DNA of 64,000 nucleotides, taken from positions 1 through 64,000 of the forward strand of contig JAPYMA010001294.1 of assembly GCA_035041965.1 (NCBI GenBank). The letters are read 5' to 3'. Shown one piece after another: positions 1-10,820 of the stretch. This DNA comes from Anisakis pegreffii (Eukaryota > Nematoda > Chromadorea > Rhabditida > Anisakidae). Within the stretch, counting starts at the first letter, position 1. Each line of letters opens with the position of its first letter. A program made the position numbers and the translations under genes. Below the pieces are notes generated by a model, which made no database searches, was not told the origin of the DNA, and worked only from the letters and a program-made list of their open reading frames with translations.

Positions 1-161
1 TATTTGTTTATTATTTTAAATATTTTATTAGACAAGTGTAGTGATGTATAATATTAGCTGAGTTGTAATATAATTACCATTACTTGTATTCATTTTAATA
101 ATATATGATCTTCAGTGCAATCTTCAACAAATGTTTTAAATTGTGGAAATAAATGTTGAAG

Positions 162-760
162 GGATTAAAATCGATTCGTATTGATGGTACAACATCATCG
201 AAATCGCGAGAAGAGCAATGTCGTCTATTCCAAGAGGACGATAATGTGGTCGTTGCAGTCTTGTCGATGACTGCAGCAGGCGTTGGTATCACGCTCACAG
301 CTGCCACAGTTGTGGTATTCGCTGAGTTACACTGGAATCCTGGGGTATTTCATTCAGTGATTCGAGATTCGCTTTGTTGTCGTTTGAGTATTTTATTGCT
401 ATCTGTTTGCAGACATTGAACCAAGCAGAAGATCGAGCGCATCGAGTCGGTCAAAAGGATTCAGTCTTCATCCAGTACTTATTGGCGAAGAATACGGCGG
501 ATGATGTTATGTGGCCATTGATACAAAAGAAACTCGACGTGCTCAGCTCGTGTGATCTCTCGTCGGATTCATACAAGGTGATCGCATTTTTGCGTTCATT
601 TACCAGATAGCGATGATGTGTATATTCATTAATCATTCATTCTGAAATTCAGGACGTTGGTAAAGTCGAAAAGAAAGTTGGTAATGAAAATAAGGGTGGT
701 ATCAGTGAATATTTTACGCAAGCGAAACGCAGTAAGCCGAATGAAGACGAAGATCAGTGA
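162..760 (+). CDS. SMARCAL1-like SNF2 annealing helicase, 3' end (partial)
   Basis: Last three exons (162-344, 413-577, 653-760) of a SNF2-family ATPase; the N-terminal part lies left of the window. The exons join in phase. They encode the second RecA lobe: IRIDGTTSS, VLSMTAAGVGITLT, then VVFAELHWNPG joined across a 68-bp intron to TLNQAEDRAHRVGQ. The last is helicase motif VI with its arginine-finger region. Next comes NTADDVMWPLIQKK, which resembles SMARCAL1 more than ZRANB3. Family members rewind RPA-coated single strands and remodel stalled forks in the nucleus. The tail after the helicase lobe is short, about 50 residues, charged, and ends at 760. It contains KGGISEYF, which resembles a degenerate PCNA-interacting box. 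The first acceptor, after position 161, is pyrimidine-poor and less certain than the other sites. Confidence 0.87.
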
Positions 761-2966
761 TTAAAAATGTTGCTATTTGTATAAAATTTTCAGAGATCCA
801 TATCATTCCATGAAGTCTTTTCCGATTGAATTTGTAAATGGTTTATTATTATGACTGTAGCATTCTTCGCGAATCTGTATCAGATTCGTTTATAAATTTG
901 CCATTGATGTTGAATGCTTGGTTTGTTAAAGAAAATGTTCTCACCTCATTGAAATATGTATGTATATGCTCATTTTATCAGTCATAACTTGTGACCAATC
1001 GTTTGATGAAATTTATGAATTCATGAAACAAAACGATTACCTCGGTGATCATTATGAGGTCTTTTTTGATCACTTTATCCAGCTCATTGGTGTGCTTAAT
1101 GTGACTTATTAAAAATGGTCTTATGAAATGTTATTCTAAAATCATAAGATTATTTCCTTGAACAGTTCACACTCTCTGCAGATATGCTCACGTTCGTGAA
1201 AGAATTTTTTGAACTGTTTTTTGTTTAACTTTCAAAGGTGCATTTGTATTAATAGTATCTTAAGTAATGTATGGTTTTGCTATGGCATATCAACTGGATG
1301 AATCAAAAAAAAACGCAACGAATAGTGCAGAGGAATTGAATTTCTGAATCAACATTGAACAATACCACTCATTTCACAGCTATCCACACGAACATTGAAC
1401 ATTGAACGTGTGATAGGGTTAAACAATATCAAAGAGGCGAAAAATCTGCTGCTCAGCAGCTGGGAACGGAGAAGCGGTACATTTATAAAACCTCGATGAT
1501 AATTGGCGAATTTCAACTCAAAAATACTTACCGCATGTTACTGCACGATTGAACCGACAACGCAGTAAAACAATTCAAATTCATGAGTACATATCGCGTT
1601 TCAGTAAACATTTCCAAACATATTTACATAACATATTCGCTGCGAACGAATTAATATTTCACAATAATTTATGCAATGGAAACGATGTCTCTAAACGCTT
1701 TTCAAGATGAACCTTAACGAAGAACACTTGAGTGTTTGCTTCCGTTAATGCAATAATAATTTCTCGATCAGCCTGAGATTTCTTTGTCAGTCAGCTGATT
1801 CTTATCGGATTGTGATCACCAAAGAGCAGTATTTCGAGTAAGAAGATATGTTTGCATATTGCTCTTTTGCCTGCAATAAGTCGTTAATTTGAAGGATCCG
1901 AAGTGCAGAAAATTTATCAGTCTTGCTACAAGAGTGGTAATGATGATAACACGACATAAAACTGCAAAAATCTCCTCACTCATTGTTGAAAACTTTCGTA
2001 AATCAGCAACTGAAAAAATCCTTTATGAAGTCTTCAACAGATCGATTAATGGAAGAAAAATCAGTGATGATGATTTCGTTAGCTTTTGATAGAGAATATT
2101 AATGAGAGCAGGAGAATCGATGGAAGTGGAGCAAAATTTGCAATAGACATAATAGGGAGAAAACATTCGTTTTCACAGTTCGTCGTTACTGTTTGATTTT
2201 TGAATCATTTATTCAATCGTTTTTCGGTGAAATTATCAGAAAAATTACTACAATGAATGAGAGTTCATAATGGGTTTATTCAGCTTTTAAATGTTTTCAC
2301 AAGTATCTCGTTGGTGATTTGTTAGTGCGTCACCTAATTCAGAGAAAAATCCTAATTTGTTGACGAATCAGTCTCAAACCTTTGGAAAATTTGCGAATTT
2401 GCGAAAATTTGCGAATATTTCATTCTCTAAATTTGAAGGATAAGTAGTGTAAACAATGAAATTAGTTTCCTTTAACGAACCACGCAGATCCAAGTGAGTG
2501 CTTCGATCAAACAAGTTTGACTTTCAGACCAGTTTAAAGTTATTCAGAATTTGGGACGATGTATCATATTATAATAATTTCTTCTGCAACTTGAATCAAA
2601 TTAGCATTCTTGTGGACGCTTGTGGTCCATCGTTTACAGATGAATTAAAATACTTCAATTCTATCCAATTGACAACTCAAGGCTATGGTCAGAGAAAGCA
2701 GCATTTCGGAACGAATTCTGAAAAATAAGATCAAAAGAAGAGCGACCATATTGTTTGTTTGCCTTATGGCCTAACCTTCTTCGAACAATTCGAAGTGAAC
2801 ATATCCTTTTGCAATTCAATTTATTTAAGTAATTTAAATCGAAAAGAAATTATTTGCAGTCTGCAATTTAACAACATTCGCCTATAAACGCTTTGGATGA
2901 AAAGGTCAAATTCCGAACTCGGAATGAAATAGCTGAAGGTGACAGTGCATGCTGAGTCGCACTGAA
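761..2966. other. Intergenic, no gene recognised
   Basis: AT-rich DNA between the helicase stop and the first TTL unit. The longest open frames (1889-2089, 2498-2728) are short, have no recognisable protein features and no convincing splice sites. A small direct repeat of AAAATTTGCGAA type lies near 2385-2420. No RNA gene or transposon end was recognised. Confidence 0.5.
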
Positions 2967-3066
2967 TCTCATCATTTTTTGCATACATTAAATGAAGTTT
3001 TTACATCAAACTTGAATGTTCATTAATTTGCATAACCAAACACGGCAGGATTTACATTCGAAATAT

Positions 3067-3077
3067 CTATACAAACC
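3067..3077 (+). promoter_or_regulatory. TATA-like element of TTL gene A1
   Basis: CTATACAAACC lies in a block that recurs upstream of every TTL gene here (also 6143, 10810, 14686) and at 8428 and 16977. About 30 bp downstream each copy has a conserved CATTxTxA(C/T)CATxCACTTC segment, a plausible initiator or 5' UTR start. This copy differs from TATATAAA at one key base. Function is inferred from conservation and spacing only. Confidence 0.5.
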
Positions 3078-3729
3078 TCACGTAATCATTCTCACCATTC
3101 ACTTCACGCAGACGATCGCATAGGGTTGCCGAGTTAATTGGTTAGTGAATAATGAAAAGGCTTCTATTTAACGTGATGACTGGGTAGGACCGTCGCGGAC
3201 ATTTGGTGTTCCCGTCACGGACTGGTTATCAGACAGATCAATTGCTTTGTAGATCGGATTTTGCGGGTGTGTTAACAACAGATGACGGAAGTCGGCATAC
3301 TACTGTGCTTGAGGTTATATGTGGTTAATGCTTGCCTTGACGGTAGTCATCGATTAAGGTTCATCCGTTCGTACAGTTGTGTTTGCAAGAAGCTGATGTA
3401 TTCTTTCTGTCCATATTTTACTTATCTATGACCATGAAACCCATTTGAGTTTAAAATATTCTGACTTTTAAGCCAACCCTTACTGCACCTCCTAAATCCT
3501 TGTTCTTTTCAATTGATTTTGCGGTCAATAGTCGCCTCGAAATGCGAAATTCCATTTCTATTCTTATTCACATCCCCTTTAGTGATAGACTTCCCGTCAA
3601 ATTGAGAGCTTCTGCCTTGCAAACCTCAACGGCAGTGGAGATCTGGTGGAAAAGATTGGCTCTTTAAAATCAGGATACGAAATCATTCATATTAAAATAA
3701 GTTACTGTGCAGTGATTTTCATAGGTGAT

Positions 3730-4322
3730 ATGGCCTTGCAATTCGTTGGTTTGATAATTGCACTGATTGTTATCGACGGCACGTCCGGGAGGGTGCAACG
3801 TTTTTTCATTACGGGACGTCTTGTTTGCGGCACACGACCAAGCGCAGAACAACTGATTACCCTTTATGATTATGATACATGTTAGTGCTCGCAACTGTGA
3901 CTCCAAGAATGCTGAGTTAAAAGTCCAGCAATTCAAGTAAAATAAGTTCAGTCAGATTTGAAAGTGCTTTTAAATTCGATCGAACTTACTTTACTTGAAG
4001 CAAGAAGTTACTTAACCATAAAGCATTCAGGCACGATGAACCAGAGATGACAATAGCCGTTTTATAAACTTTTTCCTGAATTAACCTTCAACATCTGCGT
4101 TATGATTCATCCGAACAGCTGGTATGTAAAGACGAATGAGCAGATTTTCGATTTTCATGATAACGTTATGTTAATTCAGTTAGCCGTGATGATAAGATGG
4201 GCGTGAGCACTAGTGATAAGGATGGCAAATTCAAGGTGTTCGGTCAAGAAGATGAGATCTTTGCGGTCGAGCCCTTCATTACCATCACACACGACTGTGA
4301 GGGGACTTCCGATGACGGCAAA
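3730..4322 (+). CDS. Transthyretin-like (TTL/TTR) secreted protein A1
   Basis: Two clear coding exons, 3730-3880 and 4180-4322, join in phase (ACA T|TT). The start follows an acceptor at 3723-3724 (TTTTCATAG|GTGATATG). This gives a signal peptide, MALQFVGLIIALIVIDGTSG, and then a mature domain with the TTL pattern: ITGRLVCGTRP, LYDYDT, DKDGKFKVFGQEDE and EPFITITHDC. TTL proteins are small nematode beta-sandwich proteins related to transthyretin and usually secreted; most have unknown roles. About 97 residues are supported against a usual 130-150, so a C-terminal exon is expected. A candidate at 4393 on, read in frame to a stop at 4454, lacks the usual family ending. The donor at 4323 (GTGGGG) is weak, with an alternative 5 bp further on. 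Confidence 0.8.
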
Positions 4323-6095
4323 GTGGGGTTAATTCTATATATGTTTTTGTTAAACCCTCGCGTTGCATGACAATAGGTTATTTCCATAGAAAATCCCATA
4401 AGCACGGTGAACGAGCGCTCGATATCCTTGTTTCCTGGTTATCCCGAGTAGTCTGAGATAGTGAAAGATTGTCAATGAAATCAACGAGAAAATTCAGACT
4501 CACGTGCGCAATTGTCTACTTGCGAAATTTTATCTATGATTCAGAACTAACTGATCGCTTACCACAAAAAATACTACGCAGAGTTACCGATCAATTAAAA
4601 AATTGCAGCCTTTCCCAAAACCCAGTCTCAGTATCATGCTTGATTAGTGTTTATTAAGGTTCAGATGATGTTAGTAACAATGTTACAGAAATGTATACAC
4701 GTTGACCGATATGAAGTGCCAGTTGGTAATGCGAACAGAAGATTCGATTTCGGTACTATAAATTTAATGTTTCCAACGAGTAGAAGAGAGACTTTTTGCG
4801 ATTATAAATTAGTTTTATGAACGACTCTGAAATTGTAAGATTTTAAAATCATGTTTTCTGCTTGGACTGTTTTGAATTCCCATTGTATTTTGAGAACTGC
4901 TCAAGACCAGCTTTCTCGTTTCGTTGAATTGACCAAATTACTGGCAAGAAGGCCAAAGACCATGAATTTTGATCAGTTCAAATAATAACTTGGCACAAAT
5001 CAACCGCATACAATGATCATTAATCAATTATGCTTAATATCCGATAGTTTCACCGCATATTCCATGAACGAAATCTTCCATACAACGCTGAATTTGCTTA
5101 GGTGATGTTGATGATCATAGCAATTGTTTTTCGACATCCTTAATTATTTTAATTTCAAATGATATTGAACGTCCCGGATCCTGATGATTGCCTGTGCTAT
5201 CGTTATTTATTTGTATTGAATGTAACCTATTTGAAACTTTAGTGCGGATAAATCTGGTCAATGAGTTGAATAAAAATGTTTCTCACAGAGAACTTGCATG
5301 TCTAGAAATTCAACACAAGCCGGTCAGACAAATGCCTACCGAACTACATACATACTGAGCTACGTCTATAAGTCGTTCGAGAAGCTTGTTCTCTTCAATG
5401 GTTTAGCGACTTTGAAGTATATTTCCTCTTGCATTTTACCTGGTCCCCACTGGATGATATATAACGTATGTTAGTGGAGCAGAAGAATGGGTGGAAATCG
5501 CTATGACACTCTTGAGTCTAATAAAAAGCCGATCAAAAACCGAGCAATTCAATAACACTGATAAGCGAATGACACAAACAAATTATTGAGATCCTTTCAG
5601 CAGTTCCCACATTCTGATTCATTGCATATGGTGTTTTTCAAAATACGTGAACATCTTGCGTTGAAAGTCGAAGCATAAAGGTTAACGAGGAGGATTTCTT
5701 AGAGCTATTCATTGCTTACGACGGTGCTTCGAAGTTCGAGCACTGCGCGTAACCTTCCTATGGTGTTGTCTTGGCTGAAGTTTGGCGGGTAATGCGTAGA
5801 CCAATTATTGAGAAAGCCTGAATTAGAAAACGTTTCTTTTGCAATCGCTACAGCAGCAATAACGGAATAATGTCTCAAATCTCCCATGGCACATCACTGA
5901 GAATCGCAATGTTCTTGCCCAATTACTAAATTCGTCCGATTATCAAGTGTGTTTTCAAAAGGTATGTGTTCCTATTGAATTGTTGCAGCTAAATAAATGA
6001 AATGGATTAGATTATTGTAAATTTTGCATCCGACTTTGTTCCTTTTATTCATTACGCATTTTGAATAAACGTTTCACTACATATTTGAAGTTTCA

Positions 6096-6281
6096 CTAAT
6101 TTACGTAATCAAACCTGTTAAGAATTTGCATTTGACATGACCTATATAAACCTCCTTTAATCATTTTGATCATCCACTTCGTCCATATTATTGGACTAGC
6201 TGGTTGGGGGTTGATAAAAGCGGTTTCGGTTAGTTCAACGATGGGATCGTCGGTGCCGGCCAGCGACATCCCAATTCTCAT
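6096..6281 (+). promoter_or_regulatory. Promoter block of TTL gene B1 (TATA box 6143-6150)
   Basis: A consensus TATATAAA at 6143-6150 is followed about 25-30 bp later by CATTTTGATCATCCACTTCG and an AT-rich stretch. The same block recurs at 14686 (unit 2) and, nearly unchanged for about 80 bp, at 8428 and 16977. The minus-strand reading frame across it is probably incidental, because the conservation follows the DNA block. The likely arrangement is transcription start near 6172, then a 5' UTR exon spliced to the acceptor at 6611-6612. Confidence 0.6.
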
Positions 6282-6627
6282 TACTGAGTGATTTAGAAAG
6301 GCGAGCTTCTGGAGAGGGAACGTGGACGATACCGTAGTTGATGTTCAGTCTCGCCGATATTGGCTTTGGTCATCTTAAGAGTTTAAGTCGTTCAGCCCTT
6401 TTGCGGTGACATCTAGTGGATGCTGCCCAGTAGTTTTCATTAATCATCCAACCCCTTCGACTTTGTTGTCTAGTTATCATTATTTGAGTATTCCAACTTA
6501 AACTTACTCGTTCTCACATCCGATTATTTATCACTTATGTTCAATTCGAGTGGTGATGTTGAAGTATATTTACGAAGTGCGTGGTTATGATGCAATGAAA
6601 GTATGTTCACAGGTGATACGGTCGGTC

Positions 6628-7276
6628 ATGCGATTCGTTGTTTTCATAATCGCGATTTTGGCGATCGATGGCGCGTTGGCTGTACGTCAAAATGTGACGA
6701 TTACTGGATATGTTTATTGCAAATATGAACCAGTGAATCGTCAGAAGATCGCTCTTTACGAATACGATTTGAGTATGTTTTGGGAACGGGTTATTGAATC
6801 AATCAGCATATTTTTTTGATACGAATAGTGATACATGGAAATTTTCACATTCATTAGCAATTTGTTTCAGTAGTACCATGATGATGTGAAACCTTAGAGC
6901 AATCAGGAACGATCAACAGAAGCTTTTCAAAAACGATGAATGCTTCGCTGTTTGGAGGACCACTGATTAAAATTATAGCAGAGAATTAAGGTGGATGAAT
7001 GATGATAAAATTCGTTCATTAAACATGTTGATGAACTGAGCTTAATGTCTGTCCCTGGAAACATCCCACCAACTATTGCGGAATCATATCTAAGATTTCC
7101 GATTTTTATGCTAATATTACGTTGATTTAGTTACTTTCGATGACTTATTGGGACAGACAGTAAGTAATCCTGATGGCAGTTTTGAGATATCAGGTGTGGA
7201 AGATGAACTTTTACCCATCGAACCTTACCTTTTTATCATACACAAATGTGCTGACAATCCCAAGGATCCCATGAAG
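6628..7276 (+). CDS. Transthyretin-like (TTL/TTR) secreted protein B1
   Basis: Exons 6628-6772 and 7131-7276 join in phase 1 (TTG A|TT). The start is taken after the acceptor TGTTCACAG at 6604-6612, because the next ATG begins a clean signal peptide (MRFVVFIIAILAIDGALA). An upstream in-frame ATG at 6550 would bury it. The mature part shows VTITGYVYCKYEP, IALYEYDL, TFDDLLGQTVSNPDGSFEISG and EPYLFIIHKC, the canonical TTL layout of strands and cysteines. The supported length is about 97 residues. Candidate C-terminal exons lie within about 7440-7560, but none gives the usual family ending, so the 3' end is unresolved. The protein is probably secreted; its role is unknown. Confidence 0.85.
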
Positions 7277-7811
7277 GTTAGTCAATTCGTAAATAGATAC
7301 CATTGTGTGGCACGGTTTCTGACGAGGTGAAAACGAAAAACCTTTCAAGAAATTTCTTTGAAGCGTTGGTATCGTGAAATAATGCAAAGGCAGTCAAGAA
7401 GAAAATTCGAACAACTGTATGAACTACACGTGCTATGGTGGCATTAATCAGAGCGAAACGTCGCGGTGGATTACAAATGGACTTTTGCTTACGTTGATGG
7501 TGCTGCCAGAAAACCATCCGTATATTTAATAAACACCTCAGCCCCGATGCGAGCTCCACTTAAAGTCTAAGACAACATGTGATCTATTGTGACGATTCGC
7601 TCTAAGTATCGCCACTCAGTCTTTTTATGGATCATTCCTTATTTTTCATGATTGCCTTTACATGGTTGATATGAGACACGCAGCGGCGACCTATAAAAAT
7701 CGTCCAAACAACTAAGCAATGCCGTCAACTGCTCACTCTAGTCAGGAGTACTGAGCAAATTTAACTGAGTGGAAGAACGTTTGCAACGGCAGACAGCTGA
7801 GCACTAAAGTA

Positions 7812-8015
7812 TTGTTGACAGTGGCCTCAATGCCGAATGTCGAAGGCAGTACAATTTTTTTGACAGGCAGTACGATTGTGAACTGCAATTTTCCCGTAAC
7901 GTTTCTGGAACTAACTGCCGTTCAGGAATATTTCACATTTAGTGGTAAACAAGCCAAAGGTGAAATCAATGATTTTGCAGGAATGTATATATACCGATCG
8001 ATATTATGTGTATAA
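7812..8015 (+). other. Conserved 67-codon open frame of unknown meaning
   Basis: An open frame (MLTVASMPNVEG..., ending RSILCV) is preserved in unit 2 at 16354-16557 with only two residue changes, A to S and V to A. A TATAAAAA motif lies about 120 bp upstream (near 7692) and is also conserved. No family resemblance was recognised. Conservation may simply reflect the recent duplication or gene conversion of this block. Confidence 0.2.
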
Positions 8016-8427
8016 AAAATATATTGGAAAAATATATAATATCGGCTACATAAATCTGTTTATACCCACGCCGTACCGAAAAAGCTACTGCTAGGACGGA
8101 ATTTCTGAAAGATGACGAAGCTGTTGTGTTTCGAAATCAGTTTTTGAATTCCTGCTCCTTTCAGTGCTTATCTTTGGTTCAGAACTGTTTACAACAAGTC
8201 TTTTCATTTCGTTGATATTCACGTAATCGAATCGAACAAATCCGAGCTGCAGCCTGGAAAAACTGAATTTTAGTTAATTTAAGGCGTCTTGCATGATCCA
8301 GACATTTTTAGTGGTCTTAATGTCATGTATGTTCATATCGCCGCAGTCCGTAAAAGTTCCGTAAGCGAAGTGTTTCGCAGGACGCTGAAATTTATAGTGC
8401 ATGTTACAGCTGGAATTGACAATCACC

Positions 8428-8622
8428 TATATAAACCACCTCTAATCATTTTGATCATCCACTTCGTCCATGTTATTGGACTAGCTGGTTGGGGGTTGAT
8501 AAAAAATTTCGACTTGCAGAGATTTTCTATGATATTCAACATTTTCAAGGCTGATGATCGCTTTTGTTCAAACAATTTGCGTTTGTATTGATAATGTGTG
8601 AGGCGTGAGGTGTTGTTGAGGA
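8428..8622 (+). promoter_or_regulatory. Orphan TTL-type promoter block (TATA box 8428-8435)
   Basis: About 80 bp from TATATAAA through CATTTTGATCATCCACTTCG to GGGGGTTGATAAAA nearly repeat the B1 promoter block at 6143. No TTL exon follows before the unit ends near 8622. It looks like the left-over start of a third TTL copy, or a promoter now serving an unrecognised transcript. The same orphan occurs at 16977. Confidence 0.5.
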
Positions 8623-9164
8623 TTAATAAGATCGTTGTGCTGAATAAAGATGATTTTGATATGGAGTCGTTGATCGGAATAATTTGAGCAAATGCAGAAC
8701 ATGCTCGTGATGCACCGATACATGCACTCATCGCAGATCAACACAATCATGGTGTAAATGAAGCAATCCTTCCGAGATAAGCTTGGGATAAAGAGGCTTT
8801 ACTGGAGTCTCGAGAACTAGTGTTCGTTGCGAAACAGATGTTTCATCACTGCAGTAGTACTGAATGGAAACTGCAGTTAATATGGAATTTATTGGATAAC
8901 ATTTTTGGTGATGAGGGAAGACAGGAATGTTGGAAATTGAGATGTGATGAGCTTACCGAAATTAAATGAGGGATGACTACTTTGGTAAGCAATGAAGATG
9001 TCTGGGGCGTTTACAAGCATGGTAGAGGCATTGTTTTTCATGAAGCCCTGTGCAAATCGGTAAAAATGCAGGAGAAGTCTATCACAGGAATCGTTACGCC
9101 TCAATAAAGGTTTATGCATGGAAAACTTGAGTCGGATTGAACAAAACGATTTGTTTTAGTCACA
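8623..9164. other. Spacer, nothing recognised
   Basis: Unique AT-rich DNA between the end of TTL unit 1 and the palindrome. No coding exon, RNA gene or transposon end was recognised. Confidence 0.4.
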
Positions 9165-9240
9165 AACATTTTGGTCACAAACTGACGCGCACTTCCTCAT
9201 CGCTATGAGGAAGTGCGCGTCAGTTTGTGACCAAAATGTT
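9165..9240. repeat. Perfect 36-bp inverted repeat with 4-bp loop
   Basis: Arms 9165-9200 and 9205-9240 are exact reverse complements around CGCT. They begin AACATTTTGGTCACAAACTG and meet at CTTCCTCAT-CGCT-ATGAGGAAG. A near-perfect cruciform of this size is rare in unselected DNA. It lies just outside the gypsy-like LTR and shares the TCACAAAC motif with the repeated TGTTTGTGA motifs at 9443-9494. Confidence 0.93.
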
Positions 9241-9440
9241 GAGACCTTCCGCGCTGACAGCGACGTTCGAGATGAGTCAGGCTTGCCAATAGTGGCGGGC
9301 AAGTAAGTACAGGGTCGTTCACATGGGGTAAATTTGCTCCTTTCAAATCCAAAATCAAATACCCAGTTTCTGCTCCTTATGAAGATTGCATGCAAAAGTT
9401 GAAGGTTACGGTATCTTTGTTCTTCGAACGTGCTGCCTGA

Positions 9441-9494
9441 CTGTTTGTGATTTTAATCGGTACTGTTTGTGACGCTGACTGGGACTGTTTGTGA
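9441..9494 (+). repeat. Three direct copies of ACTGTTTGTGA
   Basis: ACTGTTTGTGA starts at 9441, 9463 and 9484, spaced about 22 bp apart. Each could be the LTR terminus, because the opposite LTR end reads ATCACAACA, the inverse of TGTTGTGAT. The motif also occurs inverted as TCACAAAC at 9158-9183. Confidence 0.7.
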
Positions 9495-9845
9495 TGTTGG
9501 TTGTGTTGTTGGTGCGAAGGCGACGATTAATAATTTAGTTTATCCACACAAATAAATGAAGAGGACAATAACGGTTGAATACAGTGAAGATGGTTGAGTG
9601 ACGAGAGATGCCCATGATGGTTCATAAACAACACTAGATATATGAGCAACACACCAACTGATTAATACGGAGGAACTGAAAGAACTACACTGAGCTACTT
9701 ATATAGTCATTGAGATTGGCTGATTACGAAACAATGGTTACGAATTGCCAATGGTGGCCAGAGAACACACGATATGCAAGGCACTATAGAGAGACATACA
9801 AGAAACCGTAAACAATAAACAAAAGATCACCAGTTTATCACAACA
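9443..9845 (-). mobile_element. Probable 3' LTR of a Ty3/gypsy-like retrotransposon
   Basis: Read on the minus strand, a purine-rich tract (complement of 9846-9863, AAGGGTGGAGGTGAAGGA) directly follows the pol-like stop. It is the expected polypurine tract. The adjacent sequence begins TGTTGTGAT and would end ...ATCACAAACA near 9443, giving short inverted LTR ends. A minus-strand TATATAAG (complement of 9698-9705) could be the LTR promoter. The exact outer border is uncertain because of the triple repeat, and no matching 5' LTR was found in the window. Confidence 0.5.
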
Positions 9846-9864
9846 TGATCCTTCACCTCCACCC

Positions 9865-10200
9865 TTAATTTGTGTCTGGGCTGAATCGAATGGTTGGTCT
9901 GCGTGATCGTTGAGGATATCGTCTTACTGGAGTTTCGGGAGTTGTATCGCTTTGCGGTGATGATTGAGTTTGAGCTGTTGGGAGTACCTCATCCCATTCG
10001 AAGTCGTTCGATGATTGCGGTTTGAGTATGGATCTTCGTCTGAGTTGATTCTGATGACGTTTGACCACAGCCCGGAACATAATTTTCCCGCAGACCACCG
10101 CCAAAAGCTGTCAACCCTCTGCATTGACCACCTTCGCCTACTCTGATTTTTCTTCGTTTTTCATTAGAAACGCCAAAAAAGTACGGTTCCACTCGCAATT
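9865..10200 (-). pseudogene. Degenerate Ty3/gypsy-like pol C-terminus (integrase tail)
   Basis: The minus-strand frame ending at 9865 reads VVKRHQNQLRRR, then an acidic/proline/serine linker, then RRYPQRSRRPTIRFSPDTN and a stop. The RHxNQLR motif followed by a basic SRRP ending is characteristic of the carboxyl end of gypsy-type polyproteins, after the integrase core. Upstream sequence is open only in other frames (for example to 10198), so the copy has frameshifts and is incomplete. No integrase catalytic core or reverse transcriptase lies in the window. This is a dead 3' fragment in opposite orientation to the TTL genes. Confidence 0.6.
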
Positions 10201-10235
10201 ACCATACTCCTCATCATTATATTTTCTGACGTAGG

Positions 10236-10432
10236 GAACAGAATAGAACAGTTTACACAGTAGAATAGAGTAAAATAGTCTAGAATAAAATATAATGCAA
10301 CAGAATGAAATAGGACTGTGTGGAATAGAATGGAACAGAGCAAAACGTTTATCAAAAAGGGTCGGAACATAATAGAATAGACCAGAGCAGCAGAAAGGCG
10401 GAATGGAACAGAATGGAATGTTTTATCAAAGG
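10236..10432. repeat. Degenerate GAATAGAAC-type satellite
   Basis: Imperfect repeats of GAATAGAACAG / GGAATGGAACAGA run for about 200 bp, for example AGAATAGAACAG, GGAATAGAATGGAACAGAG and GGAATGGAACAGAATGGAATG. They include a duplicated TTTATCAAA segment. The 95-codon minus-strand frame across it (rich in F, S, L) is a by-product of the repeat. Confidence 0.8.
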
Positions 10433-10809
10433 TGTGGACTAGAAACATCACTAATAGTGATAGGAACGGGAGATTCCGGTTACATGGGGAAAAAGGTGAA
10501 TATTTAAGGAGGGGAATTCAGAAACACAGCATGAGGAGTTCGTATTATTGAATGAAAATAATTCTTATTGGTATGATTAGTTAATTCGTCTGATTATGAA
10601 TTCCTTGGAAACCCTCTTTTTGTGACAAAGTCTTGTCGCTAAACGAATGAAGAATGAACATGGATTGCGTTGATTTGAATTTCGTTTGCAGTTATTCTCA
10701 TCGTTTTTTGCATTCATTGGATGAAGGTTTCATATCAAAATTGAGTGATCATTAATTCGCATATGTAAATTTAGAATCCAAACGTGGCAGGAATTTGCAT
10801 TCGAAATAT

Positions 10810-10820
10810 CTATTTAAACC
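10810..10820 (+). promoter_or_regulatory. TATA-like element of TTL gene A2
   Basis: CTATTTAAACC is in the position equivalent to 3067-3077 and is followed by the same downstream block (CTCACCATTCACTTCACGCA). The core differs between A1 (TATACAA) and A2 (TATTTAA). Confidence 0.5.

Larger units (their letters stand above)
2967..8622. repeat. Tandem segmental duplication, unit 1 (TTL genes A1 and B1)
   Basis: This block aligns in the same order and orientation with about 10696-17172. Matching landmarks include 4469 with 12470, 5705 with 14248, 6550 with 15093 and 7812 with 16354. The offset changes from about 8.0 to 8.54 kb because of an insertion in unit 2. Identity is patchy: near-identical from about 4333 to 4655 and from about 5090 to 8600, but clearly diverged from 2967 to 4330 and from 4660 to 5060. 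The mosaic suggests gene conversion or selection after the duplication. Confidence 0.9.

Noticed and set aside
6096..6281. Minus-strand 61-codon frame ending in INPQPASPIIWTKWMIKMIKGGLYR, repeated at 8423, 14639 and 16972
   Set aside because: The repeated peptide comes from the conserved TATA promoter block. There is no start, splice or family evidence for a protein on that strand.
10164..10451. 95-codon minus-strand frame rich in F, S and L
   Set aside because: It is a by-product of the GAATA-type satellite, in which stop codons are rare on one strand.
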